In this document: piece by piece, positions 38,305 to 49,669 of the stretch
Position numbering within the stretch: the first letter of the stretch is position 1
Layout of the letters: each line of letters begins with the position of its first letter
From: Siphonodentalium dalli
Lineage: Eukaryota > Mollusca > Scaphopoda > Gadilida > Siphonodentaliidae
Length of the DNA: 64,000 nucleotides
Direction: 5' to 3'
Assembly: GCA_032622095.1 (NCBI GenBank)
Contig: CP136065.1
Location: forward strand, 154,633,577 to 154,697,576
Notes under the pieces: model-generated
The model's input: the letters and a program-made list of their open reading frames with translations, nothing else
Told to the model about the DNA's origin: nothing
Database searches by the model: none
Translations under genes and position numbers: made by a program

Positions 38305-38500
38305 GGCTCGTTTCGCTACTCCGTTCTGCGCTGATGAAATTTCACCATGGTACATTCAGATTTGATGCACGCTGAAGCGGCCGATGAACGGTATCTATAG
38401 ACAACAATGCGTGGGTGTGCTCGTTTCGCTACTCTGTTCTGCGCCGATGAATTTTTACCGTGCTACATTCAGATTTGATGCACGCTGAAGCGGCCGATGT
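38305..38500 (+). repeat. Direct duplication, ~110-base period
   Basis: GCTCGTTTCGCTACTC..TTCTGCGC and GATGCACGCTGAAGCGGCCG occur twice. A related sequence (AGCGGCCGATAATGGTGAAT) lies at 55583-55670. Confidence 0.8.
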
Positions 38501-38904
38501 TGGTGAATCAAAAACTAAAGTTAGCCGCTCTCGGCCATCAGAATGCTTGTTTTAAGTGACAAATACTCAATTGAATTACAATAACTAATAACACCTTCGT
38601 TGATGTGATTAGTCAATTTTTCAAAGCTACATGTAGTATCGAATTAATCCATTAAAATGTCCGGGGATTGTTCTTGGAAGTCAACAAACTTGTAGGTAGG
38701 GGAAGAATTTAATGACAGTTGCCATGGTGATGGGATAGTTGTGTCTTACAGCACTAAGTCTTCCCGAAGCAATCATTTATCCTTCACTAAAGGTTATCTA
38801 AACAATTATGTGGTGTATTAAAATTCCAATAACATGGTTTGTGAAACAGTAACTAGGCGCGAAACATGGAACTATGTTTTATCAACTCAATTCGAGTCAT
38901 ATGA

Positions 38905-39066
38905 TAAATAGAATATGAAATTTGTGTTCCTCTCATATATATGAAATTTATGAAACTCACCTCGAAATTTCCATTTTATCTTTCCAAATTCATGACAAAA
39001 TGGAAGGAAAATTCAAAGACTTGTTCCATAAATTTCATCTGAGAGAAACACTCATTTCATATTCTC
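38905..39066. repeat. Foldback
   Basis: GATAAATAGAATATGAAAT pairs with ATTTCATATTCTCTATT; inner arms ATTTCCATTTTATC and CAAAATGGAAGGAAAAT. Confidence 0.7.
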
Positions 39067-39129
39067 TATTATTGTAATATCAAGTATTTCTGGAAACTAT
39101 ATAACAAACAAACAGAGTAATGCAACCTT

Positions 39130-39385
39130 TTAACCCTTCCTTGACTGTTGTTTCCTGAAATTTTGTAAAAACACTGTGACGATGCATTCTCTTATATATG
39201 CAAGATTCCCATATGAAGCCTCGCATATATAAGAAAATCCATTGTCCATTTACCTTGACCTTGTAAGCCAGTGCATTCTCTTATATAAGCCAGGCTCCCT
39301 TGGGGAGACTCACATATATAAGAGAATGCACCGGCACAGGATATTTAATTCTGCACTAGTTCAACTCCTGTCATTGAAAGGGTTT
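39130..39385 (+). mobile_element. MITE B copy next to exon 4
   Basis: TTAACCCTTCCTTGACTG to GTCATTGAAAGGGTT; right TTAA decayed. It ends about 40 bases from the exon 4 donor. Confidence 0.85.
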
Positions 39386-39425
39386 TCATGTTTGAAAGTG
39401 AAAGATTGATGATCAGAACACTCAC

Positions 39426-39581
39426 CTCAAAACACCCTCCTTTGATGAGACTAATCTGGTCTTCCTGGTCAAGCACCGAGAATCCTGGGATTCGTTTAGC
39501 AAATATAACCACATCTTGGATAGTTTTGTTGAGTCGCATCTGAAAGCCCTGCCAACACAGTTCACCAGGTTTCATATTCAA
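39426..39581 (-). CDS. Nuclear receptor exon 4: ligand-domain signature (helices 3-5)
   Basis: This exon has 52 codons, phase 0 at both ends, and contains the family signature of nuclear receptor ligand domains: WQGF, then VVIFAKRIPGF, then DQEDQISLIKGGCFE. This covers helix 3 to helix 5, which line the pocket and form the coregulator groove. FAKRIPGF and DQ-SLIK match E75/Rev-erb and ROR closely. The acceptor is TTTTTCAG|TTGAAT and the donor is GAG|GTGAGT. The acceptor side lies only 46 bases from a Harbinger-like transposon (39628-41581), and the donor side lies about 40 bases from a MITE B copy, so the exon sits on a small island between mobile elements. No stop or frameshift is present. 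Confidence 0.95.
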
Positions 39582-39690
39582 CTGAAAAACAATGTAATTA
39601 AATTGACATTCTGCTGCACGTGGATTAGGCCAAAACAAAATGAATGCGTGTTTCCCGTAACCCGACCGACCATCTTCAAAACCTCCCGAC

Positions 39691-40770
39691 CAGAGCTGTT
39701 AAGTTCCACGGATTGTCCGTGAGACTCACGGATTTCCACGGCAATTCCGCAAACACGGATAACCCCCAATTTCTCACGGATTCGTCAAAACCCCACATTG
39801 AAAATCCCAAAACGAATTTTTTTTTATTTTTTAAATTCGTGCATTTGCGGGAATTCCCCAAATGACAGTGACTTCCTTATTTCCGGTACCGTAAATACCC
39901 ACACATTAACATTCACAGAATGTATCGTCGGTAACTTTTGATTGAAGACTCAATTTGTGGTGAACTGTGACTGATATTAATTGATTTTCACACTCTGGTG
40001 AAGCCACACGTATGGAGGGTGTTGTTTTAGTAAACAATACGTATAATCACAAGTGTGCAAAGTTCTGTATTGTTAGGCCTCATTGATGAACATTTCTTAG
40101 TAACGGATTAGTGGCATGCATTGCAAACGAAATAAAACAATACGTTTAATCACAAGTGTGCAGCTGTATTGTGAGGCCTCATTGATGAACATAAGTAATG
40201 GATACTTTATGATTTAAGTTCATTGATAGTGGTATGCATTGAGAACGGAATGTGTCTTTTATTTTGCGGGTAAAACTTTTAAGACGGGTTATTTTGTACT
40301 TTCGGTTTCACGCATACATGTCCGGTTGTCACCTGTGTAACTCGGATTCGTTTTGACTAACTTTAAACAAAGTTTCTGCTTCTTAAAATTTGTTAATAAA
40401 TGGTGGAATGTGTGCATTTCTTTTGTGGGTTAAACCGTAAGACGAGTCCATTTTGTCGTTTATTACGATGTTGTACTTTCGGTTTCACGCATATCCGGCT
40501 GTTTCCGGTGGAATTCTGAGTATTTTTACGAAGTGTGATCTGCTTCTTTCTTTTTAATAAATGGTGGTATCTCCCACACAGAGCAGCTCTATTACAATTA
40601 CCAACAGGACATTCATTGCCATTTTATTTAGGTCTATATATTTATAAAATAAAAACTCATAAAAATTATGCAATCTTCATCATAAAAATTATTTTTGGAA
40701 CATGAACATATTTGGGCATATCTCCCGCAAAAATCTCACGGATTGACATTTTCAAAACTTAACAGGTCTG
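39691..40770. mobile_element. hAT-like element nested in the Harbinger-like element
   Basis: Ends CAGAGCTGTTAAGTT and AACTTAACAGGTCTG, flanked by an 8-base duplication CTCCCGAC (39683-39690 and 40771-40778), as in hAT elements. CACGGAT motifs repeat near both ends. No transposase frame. Confidence 0.88.
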
Positions 40771-41077
40771 CTCCCGACCCAAGTTAATTTTATTGGTTTT
40801 AAATAAAAAAAATCAATCTATAAACCGACCGACCGCGCTGATAACCAAACTATGTACACGTGGTTCCATTTTATCTGATTCACCTCACGAGATAAATTAT
40901 ATTTTTGATATATTTATATATTTTTCGCAAAGCCACATTCGTCACTCTTCAAACAGAAAGTCAAATTACGACTGGACGCAATACCGGAAGATTACAGGTT
41001 ATCGTTCCTCTTCGCTGACCGGAAGCATGTGTTTGCGTTTATATGGAGTATTGTTGAATGTATTTGAGCAAAAAAGC

Positions 41078-41125
41078 TGTAGCCAGCTGTAGCCGGCTGT
41101 GAAGCCAGCTGTAGCCGGCTGTGAC
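41078..41125. repeat. Short tandem repeat AGCTGTAGCCGGCTGTGA
   Basis: About three units of AGCCAGCTGTAGCCGGCTGT inside the Harbinger-like element. Confidence 0.8.
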
Positions 41126-41936
41126 TTATAAGACATGCACAGCATGAAGCTACAGTGGCCAGGGAAATGAATGGCAACTACAATGTATCACTAAAGTAAA
41201 CATTGTACCCCGACTGATAGGAGAATTTCTTATCGGGGAGATATTTTTTTTAATACTGCTCCCTGGGGACACATAATTGTCATTCCCATTTTGTTGGCAT
41301 CAAACTAGATATTTTATATCTATGATATATTTACTGTTTGGTTAATAATTAAACTTATTTCGTAAAAATATATATAATTATATCTTGTTAGCATATATCA
41401 GTTTTATCAACAATTTGTTGGTTGCTCGGGTCATTGTATGGTGTTTGATGGTGGTTAGGCATGGCCCACACGAGACCATAAAAAAATAAAATGAAAAAAT
41501 AAAATAAAATGAAAAGCCTACCGCCCGCCCCTATTTGTTTTGGGCTCGTTACGGGAAACACGCATTCATTTTGTTTTGGCCTTAACATTCTACTGGCACT
41601 GCTAGGACACTATATTTCGCAATCCAGTTACTACCATGACAGACACGAAACTCCAATAGTTCCAACATAAAATTAATATGAGAATCCTCCTGATGAACAT
41701 ATTTCTGACGATAGCAGGCATAAGAGCTGATGATCTATGTAAACGCTGTGCAAATACTCAAGAAAACATTTCGCACATAAACGTAATAATAATGTTATCA
41801 GTATGTGTTTTTGATAAACAGTAATAAATCAAATCGAAATGTGGCTCAAAACACCACACATGTTGGCAGTATTGCGTAAACGATTTTTGGGAAACCACAA
41901 AATAGTAATCGTGACGTCCTACAGATTATTAAGCGT

Positions 41937-42327
41937 ACTGCAAAAACAAGAAAAGTAATGAAAGTGCCAATGACACTGTAGCTCAACTTGTACAGGGGAT
42001 AACTTCATGTGTTACAGTCAATGGAGCAATTAGGAATGCTGAAAGTTTAAATGTCTAAGTACTACTAGATCTTAACATGAAGAGATATATATAAAGTAAA
42101 ATTCAAGATGGCTGCTGACGGTCATGTTTTACAATGAAATTCAAAATTCAATATTCTACTGCAAAAACAAAAGAGATGAAAGTGCCAATGACAGTGTGGT
42201 TCAACTTGGAAGGGGATAACTTCATGTGTTACAGTCAATGGAGGGATTAGAAATGCGGAAAGTTTAAATGTCTAAGTAATACTAGATCTTAACATGAAGA
42301 GATATATATAAAGTAAAAATCCAACAT
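41937..42327 (+). repeat. Two tandem copies of the 1131-4786 family head
   Basis: TACTGCAAAAACAA, ATGAAAGTGCCAATGACA, GTTACAGTCAATGGAG and ACATGAAGAGATATATATAA occur twice with a ~220-base period. Confidence 0.85.
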
Positions 42328-42344
42328 AAAATCTTAAAACCATG

Positions 42345-43181
42345 TGGTTAATTCTGCCTGGTTACGTCGGTGGTTCTGTTCTATGATTATGTAAACAAGG
42401 TTGAGATGTTATCCACTGAAGGATGATCAGGAACAGTTCTTGGTATAGCATTTAGTCATGAATGTTGCGAAATTTTACATAGGAATAAATTGCAAATTTT
42501 AACAATTTCCTCTGTACAAATACCGATGTTGGAGGTGGTATGAAAAATTGTCAGTACACTTATTTACCCACGAAATGTAACTTGGAATGTTTTTTTTACA
42601 GTTCTCCTACACAATATCAATATCACAATGATTATGACAACGCCCTTACATTACTTAACCCTTTAATTAAACACAATTACAATTCCTTAACTTTATCTAT
42701 AGTTATATTACCATACGTATTCACAACTTGCCTTAAATTATCGACTGATTTACTAAATACTAATGGATACTCATGTTAATGGACTGAGATTTTCCCCAGC
42801 GGCTACCATTCCCCCAACCCCTATCTTTTAGTATTTAGTAAATCAGTCGATAATATAAGCCAAGTTGTGAATGTCTACAGTAATATAAGTAGATAAAGGT
42901 AAGGAATTGTAATTGTGCTAAATTCACGGGTAAAATAAGTGAACTGACAATTTTTCATACCGCCACAAACACCGGTAGAGGTTAACATTCATAATTTATT
43001 TCTATGTCCACCTTCACTACATTCATGACAACATGCAATACCATGAACTATTCCTGATCACCCTTTATTGCTTTAGCGGTTAACATCTGGACCTTGTCTA
43101 TATAATCATAGAACAGAACCAGTCAGAACAGTAACATAATCGTAACATAATCGCAATGTAACCAGGAAGTAGCAACCACAT
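42345..43181. mobile_element. Long foldback element, ~840 bases
   Basis: Left arm GGTTCTGTTCTATGATTATG, TATGAAAAATTGTCAGT and GACTGATTTACTAAATACTA pairs in reverse order with the right arm (43105, 42945, 42840). Arms are ~400 bases with small gaps; the centre is near 42785. Confidence 0.85.
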
Positions 43182-43866
43182 CGCTTTAAGCGATGTTCGC
43201 TTCGATATCTTTCACAATTAAGGAAATAATTATCGATGTGTTTAGCCCTGAAAAAGCATTCATTTCATGAAAAATTATTCCCTAGTGATCAGCATTAGCG
43301 GGCAACTAAAATAATCTTCGTTTATCACTCCCTGTTGGTTAAATTTAGTGACAGATACAAATGTGATGAAGGAATTTATAATAGTCATCTTCCCCATAAT
43401 AAAGAATTGATCATTCCATTTTATACTACTATAACCAAATGGAACAATTCATTCAGTGTTCAAAGGGTTATGTCTCAAGCACTCAACATGACCCTTACCT
43501 AATTGCACTTCATTTGCCGACAAAGTGTTATTCTTGCCATGCTTGACAGGAATCCTGTTTTGCAATGTGCAAACAACATGTGCTAATGAATATTAATGCA
43601 TCCCCTCGACCATGCTACAGCACAACTGATGTAAAGTGTGACATCGTATGATATAATAATGTCAGGTGGTAGACGATCATGCACTATTTATTCAACCTGC
43701 AGTGCGGAGAGGTGAATCATCATACAGATACATAGTTTTAAATAATCTACACTCAATTGTGATTAGAGTTACTCCCCTTCAACTATCCAAAGTTGTTAAC
43801 AGACAGTCCTGCTACACTTGGTTCACTCTATCAGCCTTGCTAAATTATCTCATGGATATCGATCCG

Positions 43867-44090
43867 TTCAACCCATTCTTTACTGAATGGATTCTACCAT
43901 TGAGTTATAAAAGTATACATTGGAATTGTCTATTATTCATCCGGAGGGATGTTCAGGAAATAAAAGCAGATGGCATACAAACAGATAATTGGTGGAAAAA
44001 ATTCAAATAAAAAGTTCACCTATGGTTGTTTATTATCTAAACATTTCTTGGGAACAACTCGTCAATGAGTGTTTAGTGGAGAAAGGTTAA
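43867..44090 (+). mobile_element. MITE C copy 6
   Basis: CAACCCATTCTTTACTGAATGG to GTTTAGTGGAGAAAGGTTAA; the middle GGAAATAAAAGCAGATGGCA is intact and shows where the 16878-17252 insert entered copy 4. Confidence 0.75.
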
Positions 44091-44136
44091 TTCAGGAGAT
44101 TTCCACAAGAAACTTGTAAATTCAGGGAAATGCACA

Positions 44137-44270
44137 TACAGTAATGCCCTAAATAATCGACTCCTTAACCACAGAGGAATTATGGGTAATTTTTTCAGGA
44201 TTTAGCCATATTTCCGACTAAATCCTGAAAAATTACCCATAATTCTTCTGTGGTTAAGGACATTACTGTA
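44137..44270. mobile_element. MITE A short copy
   Basis: TACAGTAATGCCC to ACATTACTGTA; the central arms are deleted and GAGTCGATTATTTAGGG is missing on the right. Confidence 0.88.
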
Positions 44271-44809
44271 CAATACTATTTTCAACATCTACAAGACAGA
44301 CTGATCATGTGGTCTAACCAATTCATAAACATTAATTTTGCAAATAAATGCCGGATGTGCATGGGACTTTATTTGAATACAGTATTGAATCCCATAATAG
44401 ATAATGACACTTGCGCAGAGACAACCAATGCATACACATTAATAAATAAACAGTGTTATATATTCTCCTACTATTAGTCATATGTCTTGCTCATCAGATT
44501 GGTGATATTTTATATAAATTTATTAGCAGAGAGAATTTATAATCTGTGACAATGTTGGAAAAAAATTATGATACAATAGACAGAGATCGAATACACTTGG
44601 CACACTACCAGCATATTGGTCATGAACATATGCAGATGATACCGCACATGACGAGATACATGTACATCACACCACTTGAAGGGAGGTTACCAGATCAACG
44701 TGAACTATCAATCGCTTGATAAAGGTTTTCAGAACGGCTGACAGCTCATCATATTAAAAGTATAAATGTGTATCTCCTTCATTATTTAATCTGTTTCAAA
44801 TTTAATACA

Positions 44810-45420
44810 AAACATTGTCGAGCAAGGCTTATATAACGAATATCAACAAAATCAGTTGATATCTGTTCAAGTTATCAAGCTATTATGATCAAAATTCATG
44901 AAAATGAACTAATTAACACATTCATGAAGGGAGCTGTGCTGGTGCAGCATTAAATATCATGTGCCAATGCATTCTCTTATATATGCAAGTATCCCATAGA
45001 AAGCCTCGCATATATAAGAGAATGCATCGCCTTACAGGGTAAATGTAAATAGTGTTAGGCCAATTGATGCATTCTCTTATATATGCGAGGCTCCCTATGG
45101 GAGACTTGCATGTATAAGAGAATAATTGGCAAAGGGTTTTCGCAAAATTTCAGGAAGCTCCAGTCATGGAAGGGTTAAGACATTGCTAAGCAAGTCTTTT
45201 ATAACGAATATCAACAAAATCAGTTGATATTTGTTCAAGTTATCAAGCTATAATGATTGAAATTCATGAAAATGAACTAATTAAGGGCCGTAACTCTATC
45301 AAAGTAGGCAGATCAGGCCAGTTTTCGAACAAGATCAAGACATTGTGGATCAAATCACATATTCCGAATATCAACAAAATCAGTTGATATTTGTTCATGT
45401 TTTTCAAAAAACTCGACCAA
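44810..45420 (+). repeat. Tandem repeat interrupted by MITE B
   Basis: AACGAATATCAACAAAATCA recurs near 44836, 45202 and 45365, each with TTGATAT and TGTTCA; the first two are followed by CAAGTTATCAAGCTAT. Confidence 0.85.
44913..45178 (-). mobile_element. MITE B copy
   Basis: TTAACACATTCATGAAGGG to CAGTCATGGAAGGGTTAA, reverse orientation, inserted in the tandem repeat above. Confidence 0.88.
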
Positions 45421-45877
45421 GAAATTACATCATTATTATTCCTATGGAGAGAGTAGTGCAGCAGATAGATGTAGCCTTATTTCCCTGACAACTTGTTTTT
45501 GTGACATGTTTAGTATCGCCAAAACTCCTAGGAAGCATTTGTCGTGATAAGTATTCTACATTTGGGTGACTAAACAACCGAAAAAATGCACACGAATCAA
45601 TGTAATGTTCTGAAAATAGTAACAATTATTGTTCTTGTACTAAAGCCTTAGCTGGTGTGTGGACATATATGATGTAAAAATCAACTTTAGTGACTCATAA
45701 TTATTATATGCAGTGAATATTCAAACTGAACAGCAAAAACAAATTTATGTGATAATTTAAATAGCAACTGACATTAAATGTTACATTATTTGAAACAGGT
45801 GATGAGTTTAGGCAAACTGAAATAAGTATATGATTTTTCTCTGTATGTTGTTGGTATATCTAATAGTAGTGCAGAAA

Positions 45878-46169
45878 GGGTCAGGTTACTACGTTTTGAA
45901 CTTTTCGGTAAACAAAGACAAGGACCAGTCTATCGCGTGAAATTCGACAACAGCTGTCTAAAGTAAAAGTACATTTTGATGAATGATTTTCATCTCAAAG
46001 TTGATATAACTGCTTGTGCTTAGTGTATGAAAATTGCCTTCTAGCTATCATCTGTCATTGTTTTTGCAACTCTCGTGTCTGTTTATTTGCGCGCACTCAA
46101 CATCTCTAGTTGAATAGACTGCTTCCTGGTCAAAAGCTGCAAAAATCTGAAAACGTAGTAACCTGACCC
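45878..46169. mobile_element. 292-base TIR element
   Basis: GGGTCAGGTTACTACGTTTT and its exact complement at the right end. A related stretch (GGTCAGGTTACTATGAACTG, then GACCAGGCTATTGC) lies at about 54957-55020. Confidence 0.85.
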
Positions 46170-46379
46170 CTCCAGCAATACTTATCAGTCTGACTCCAGT
46201 TACCTTGATTGACATGCACATTTTGAGATAAATTACTATGATAGGAAAGAGTTATGTCCCTGGCTCCGCCCATATTTGACCTAGTGAACCAATTTGAATA
46301 AATTTGAATCCCAGTCACACAAGGAAAATCATTCAAATTCGATAGTTCCCATCCAGAAGTGATCCTTAACATGCCTGTA

Positions 46380-46830
46380 AATTTTCAAAACATCTCTCCA
46401 ATAAATGTGGGGTGCAGAATGTGTCGATGGATTAAAATGTGAAATCCAAGATAGCCACTGGAGGCCATGTTTTTTTTATTGAATGTCTGTGAATATGGGG
46501 AAAAATTGGTGGCTCTCATCTAGAGGTCACTCCAATCTATATAAAGTTTGGTATACGATTGGATCAGGGATGTGGCCTGTAGGGTGTGCCGATGTATTTA
46601 GTCATGCAAAGAGTAACATCCAAGATGGTTGCTGGCAGCCATTGTTTTTAATGAATTTCGGAAAATATTGATGGCTCCCATTTAAAGGTCACCCCGAAGA
46701 TCAGATGAGAAATGTGACCTGTAGGGTGTGCTAAAGGAAATTGTTGATGAATCACAGACGAATGCACGGATGATGGATGCCAACCAATAGCAATAGTTCA
46801 AATTTTACTTTGTCAAGTTGAGCTAAAAGT
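46380..46830 (+). repeat. Degraded copy of the 1131-4786 family
   Basis: ATTTTTTTTATTGAATGTC after GAGGCCATG, AAGAGTAACATCCAAGATGG, TGGCAGCCATTG, and a right end TTTGTCAAGTTGAGCTAAA. Preceded at 46240-46330 by a fragment of the GGACGG-family (GTTATGTCCCTGG). Confidence 0.65.
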
Positions 46831-47348
46831 AGTCACCTCCAGGATTAACTAAAATTAAATCAATTCACGGTCAATGAGAATGAGCTCATGACAAATCTGG
46901 ACAATATAGATTTCTACAGCTATACAAACATGTCAGTGATTAACCTGGGCATCTTTATCACAATTTCCCCCAGCCTTGGTAATTTATCATTGGGGTCACA
47001 CAAGTAGAAAGTAAAGCTTAGTGTTTTCTTTGACAAAGCAAACCATTACATCTTAACATGAAAAAAATAAAATATATCAATGCTCATCAATGATCACTGG
47101 TATTCTATCGACAGAAATGATAAAACCAAACAGATCAGTTGATCTATAGAAGTACCCAAAACTTCTAAAAACGTGCTAAAAACAGAATTAAGTGATCTAT
47201 GGAAGCACTCAAAACTCACCCAAAACTCCTAAAAGCTTGAAGAACATGAGCTTTGAAGGCCTCGCATAACTAACATAAGCAGTATAATCAACAACACCTT
47301 TATACTGGGTACATATTATAAATGTATGATCTTCATGTTAGTAGAGAT

Positions 47349-47610
47349 TTAACACTTTCATGAACTGAGCTGCACTGGTGCAACATTAAAGATCCTGTGC
47401 CAGTGCATTCTCTTGTATATGTGAGTCTCCCACAGAGAGCCTCGCATATATAAGAGAATGCACTGGCTTACAAGGTCAAGGTAAATATTGTTATGCCAAT
47501 GTATTCTCTTATACATGTGAGGCTACAGGAGACTTGCATATATAAGATAATGCATTGGCACAGGGTTTTCACAAAAATTCATAAGCTATGTACAGTCATG
47601 GAAAGGTTAA
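47349..47610 (-). mobile_element. MITE B copy next to exon 3
   Basis: TTAACACTTTCATGAACTG to CAGTCATGGAAAGGTTAA. It ends 34 bases inside the intron from the exon 3 donor. Confidence 0.88.
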
Positions 47611-47644
47611 CATTTCTAAAACTAATTATCGGTAAAATAATTAC

Positions 47645-48882
47645 CTCAGCTGGATTAATCCGAATATGGTGAGCCACTAATTGTCCAATCATATCACCCA
47701 TAGATTTATTCCGATACTCGTGAAGTTTTTGTCGCATTTCTTCTTGACTATTGTTCAGGAATGCGAAAGTCAGCCCAAAAGATTCATCAATTGCATTTAT
47801 TATCAGTGGAATTGTACACCTAAGTTCATCCTCCTTTTTGATCGCAATTTGTTGCTTGATAATAGGAGCCACAACGGCGGTATGTTGATTCAGAATTGTC
47901 TTTTCCTTCTCCTTCTCTCTACGAATCAGAGCAGACAGGTTCGGTGAAGCTTGCGACACGGACATGTGCACTGGCGTTGATGACGTGACTTGGCCATGTT
48001 GTCTCAAGTTATGCCGAGCGAGGCTATGACTCTGCAATTTACTAAGCAATAGTTTTTCAGATTCTCTTTGGTAATTTTGAAGCTCCTCCTGAGCGGAAAT
48101 TCCATTTGGAATAACTTTCTCTATTGTAAATGGAGTTTCACTCTCCGGAATATATGGCCGCTTTTTTATTGGACTTTTGTTGATGGGTGGATCAATTTTA
48201 TGTTTGCGCAGATCAAGACTGCAGCAGTTTTCAACAATCACTGAATTTTGCTGGGATAGATTCAGAGGAGCTTGTACATACATGGGATTATACAAACTTT
48301 CTGGTTGAATCGGAGGGGACGATTGGTGTAGTGATTCCACAACCGGTCTGTATGATATCTGCGTTGACGGCACAGTCAATGTTATCTGTGGTGGAGAATT
48401 CAGAAGTGACTCAACTACCGAACGGTGCTCCAACCTCGTAGAACTGCTAGCGGTCGTCACTTCTACCATTCCGAGACGGGGAGATGTATTAACAAGATCT
48501 ACACTCGAATTCAATGCACTGCGATTGATCAAATCCATATCATCGCTCATTACAGTGCTGTGTAGTTCACCGGGCTCGAGCTTCACAGAGGTATCATCAC
48601 GAATTAAAGTACCGTCATCGCGAACAATCTGCAATTGACTCGTGCTATCAGCATTTGCCTGCTCGAAAGCAGCAGGAACGTCATTTCTTTGAAGAAGCAT
48701 TTTAGACAGGGCTGCCACTGTCTGATTGGTGCTTATCTTTGAAAAGAATTCTTCTGGCGTTGTTATGTGACTATCGTTGCCATTGAGACTCAGCAGGCCA
48801 TGAAGCGCCTGCTGCGTCTGTGAGTCTTCGATACTGCGAATCATCTCTCTCATTTTCCTTGACCTCCGACCAAGCTTTGCAG
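47645..48882 (-). CDS. Nuclear receptor exon 3: basic extension, long hinge, start of ligand domain
   Basis: This 1,238-base exon encodes 412 full codons. It opens with AKLGRRSRKMREMIRSIED, the C-terminal extension of the DNA-binding domain, which is rich in Arg and Lys. A long Ser/Gln-rich hinge follows. Motifs visible in the hinge are two SUMO-type sites (VKLEPGE near 48568-48586 and IKKEDEL near 47823-47845), a PLNLS motif (48254-48268) of the CtBP-binding type, and a basic patch SPIKKRPY (about 48151-48175). The final ~90 residues, ending INPAE, look like the first helices of the ligand domain. The acceptor is TTTTTGTAG|CTGCAAAG, with a strong pyrimidine tract; the donor is GAG|GTAATT. 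The frame remains open upstream of the acceptor (see the entry at 48916-49246). Confidence 0.92.
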
Positions 48883-48915
48883 CTACAAAAATTGAAAAGA
48901 ACAATGACAACTTAC

Positions 48916-49246
48916 TTGGTACTGCATAACTATGTACTGATGAAAATATTTTTTTAGGTTTGTAACTGATAACTGAATTATTGCTAATGATTTGCTGATA
49001 GGGCTGGATAGGGTTGATATCAATGTTCATGTTGATTGTTGAAATGCATGGTGTGATCATTTCTTTATGCACACCAGTCTCGGTCAAGACAAGGTTGAAT
49101 TGATGCTGGGAATAGTTTTCATCAGCTTCAATTTGAATAAATTTTCTGCCAATACCGCCGCTGGTATCTTGAACATACCAGTCAAACACAATTTGATTTA
49201 GTTTTTTGCAGAATTCTTTTGACGGTGACCCCGAGGAGGAATATCT
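48916..49246 (-). CDS. Candidate alternative 5' exon or 5' extension of exon 3
   Basis: The reading frame of exon 3 stays open upstream of its acceptor for about 121 codons, back to a TGA at 49249-49247. It reads RYSSSGSPSKEFCKK, then VFDWYVQDTSGGIGRK and FNLVLTETGVHKEM. A consensus donor (CCAA|GTAAGT) stands at 48916/48915 in phase 1, the same phase as the exon 2 donor. It is only 33 bases from the exon 3 acceptor, which is very short for an animal intron. Options are an alternative exon whose last 33 bases are retained in frame, an alternative first exon for a form without zinc fingers, or a chance frame. No in-frame ATG is seen near the 5' end, so an upstream exon or an internal Met would be needed. 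I do not recognise the sequence. Confidence 0.35.
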
Positions 49247-49669
49247 TCATGTTTGGCGGACCTGAGAATTTGTGAGCCGAGATGATAATGACATCTTCGC
49301 TTGAATGATACATTGTAGCAACCCGGATGCGAATTTATATAGCTGGACCAGACTTGTGAATACTTATTTATTTTAATCACAACTATGACAAAGAAAGGGT
49401 TATTTTGACAGATTTGAGTAAAGTACACCTTAATTTCGTCGCGGATCATTGTCTGAAAACTAAAACTAAAACCCACAAACGATAATGATCGCATTTGTTT
49501 TTGGCACTCACCCAATTAACAATACAAATTTTCAAAACACACTTGATCACTGTTTACTTAGTGAGTCTCCAAGGACAGCTTTGAATTCAACTCTCATTAA
49601 TTATGTTTATTGTCAAGTTCTGCGGATTTGCTTATAACGGGTGCTTGTCCAAGCCTCCGATACCGCTAA

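Larger units (their letters stand above)
36394..39425 (-). other. Intron 4 of nuclear receptor gene
   Basis: A 3.0 kb intron with four MITE B copies (39130, 37615, 36857, 36489), three foldbacks (37424-37580, 38022-38112, 38905-39066) and a direct duplication (38305-38500). Little sequence remains that is not repeat. Confidence 0.8.
39628..41581. mobile_element. PIF/Harbinger-like element, non-autonomous
   Basis: Ends GGCCAAAACAAAATGAATGC and its inverted copy at 41562-41581, the inverted match extending through GTGTTTCCCGTAAC. TTA is duplicated at both sides (39625-39627 and 41582-41584), the target pattern of Harbinger elements. No transposase frame; carries a nested hAT-like element. Confidence 0.85.
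39582..47644 (-). other. Intron 3 of nuclear receptor gene
   Basis: An 8.1 kb intron inside the ligand-domain coding region. It holds MITE B copies at 47349 and 44913, MITEs C (43867) and A (44137), a 292-base TIR element (45878-46169), copies of the 1131-4786 repeat family (41937-42327, 46380-46830), a long foldback (42345-43181), and the nested Harbinger/hAT pair (39628-41581). No coding exon was seen. Confidence 0.8.

Noticed and set aside
49198-49515. 105-codon minus-strand frame just upstream of the exon 3 extension
   Set aside because: It is in another frame, ends in a stop before the exon 3 frame begins to look coding, and a frameshift would be needed. Kept only as a remark.
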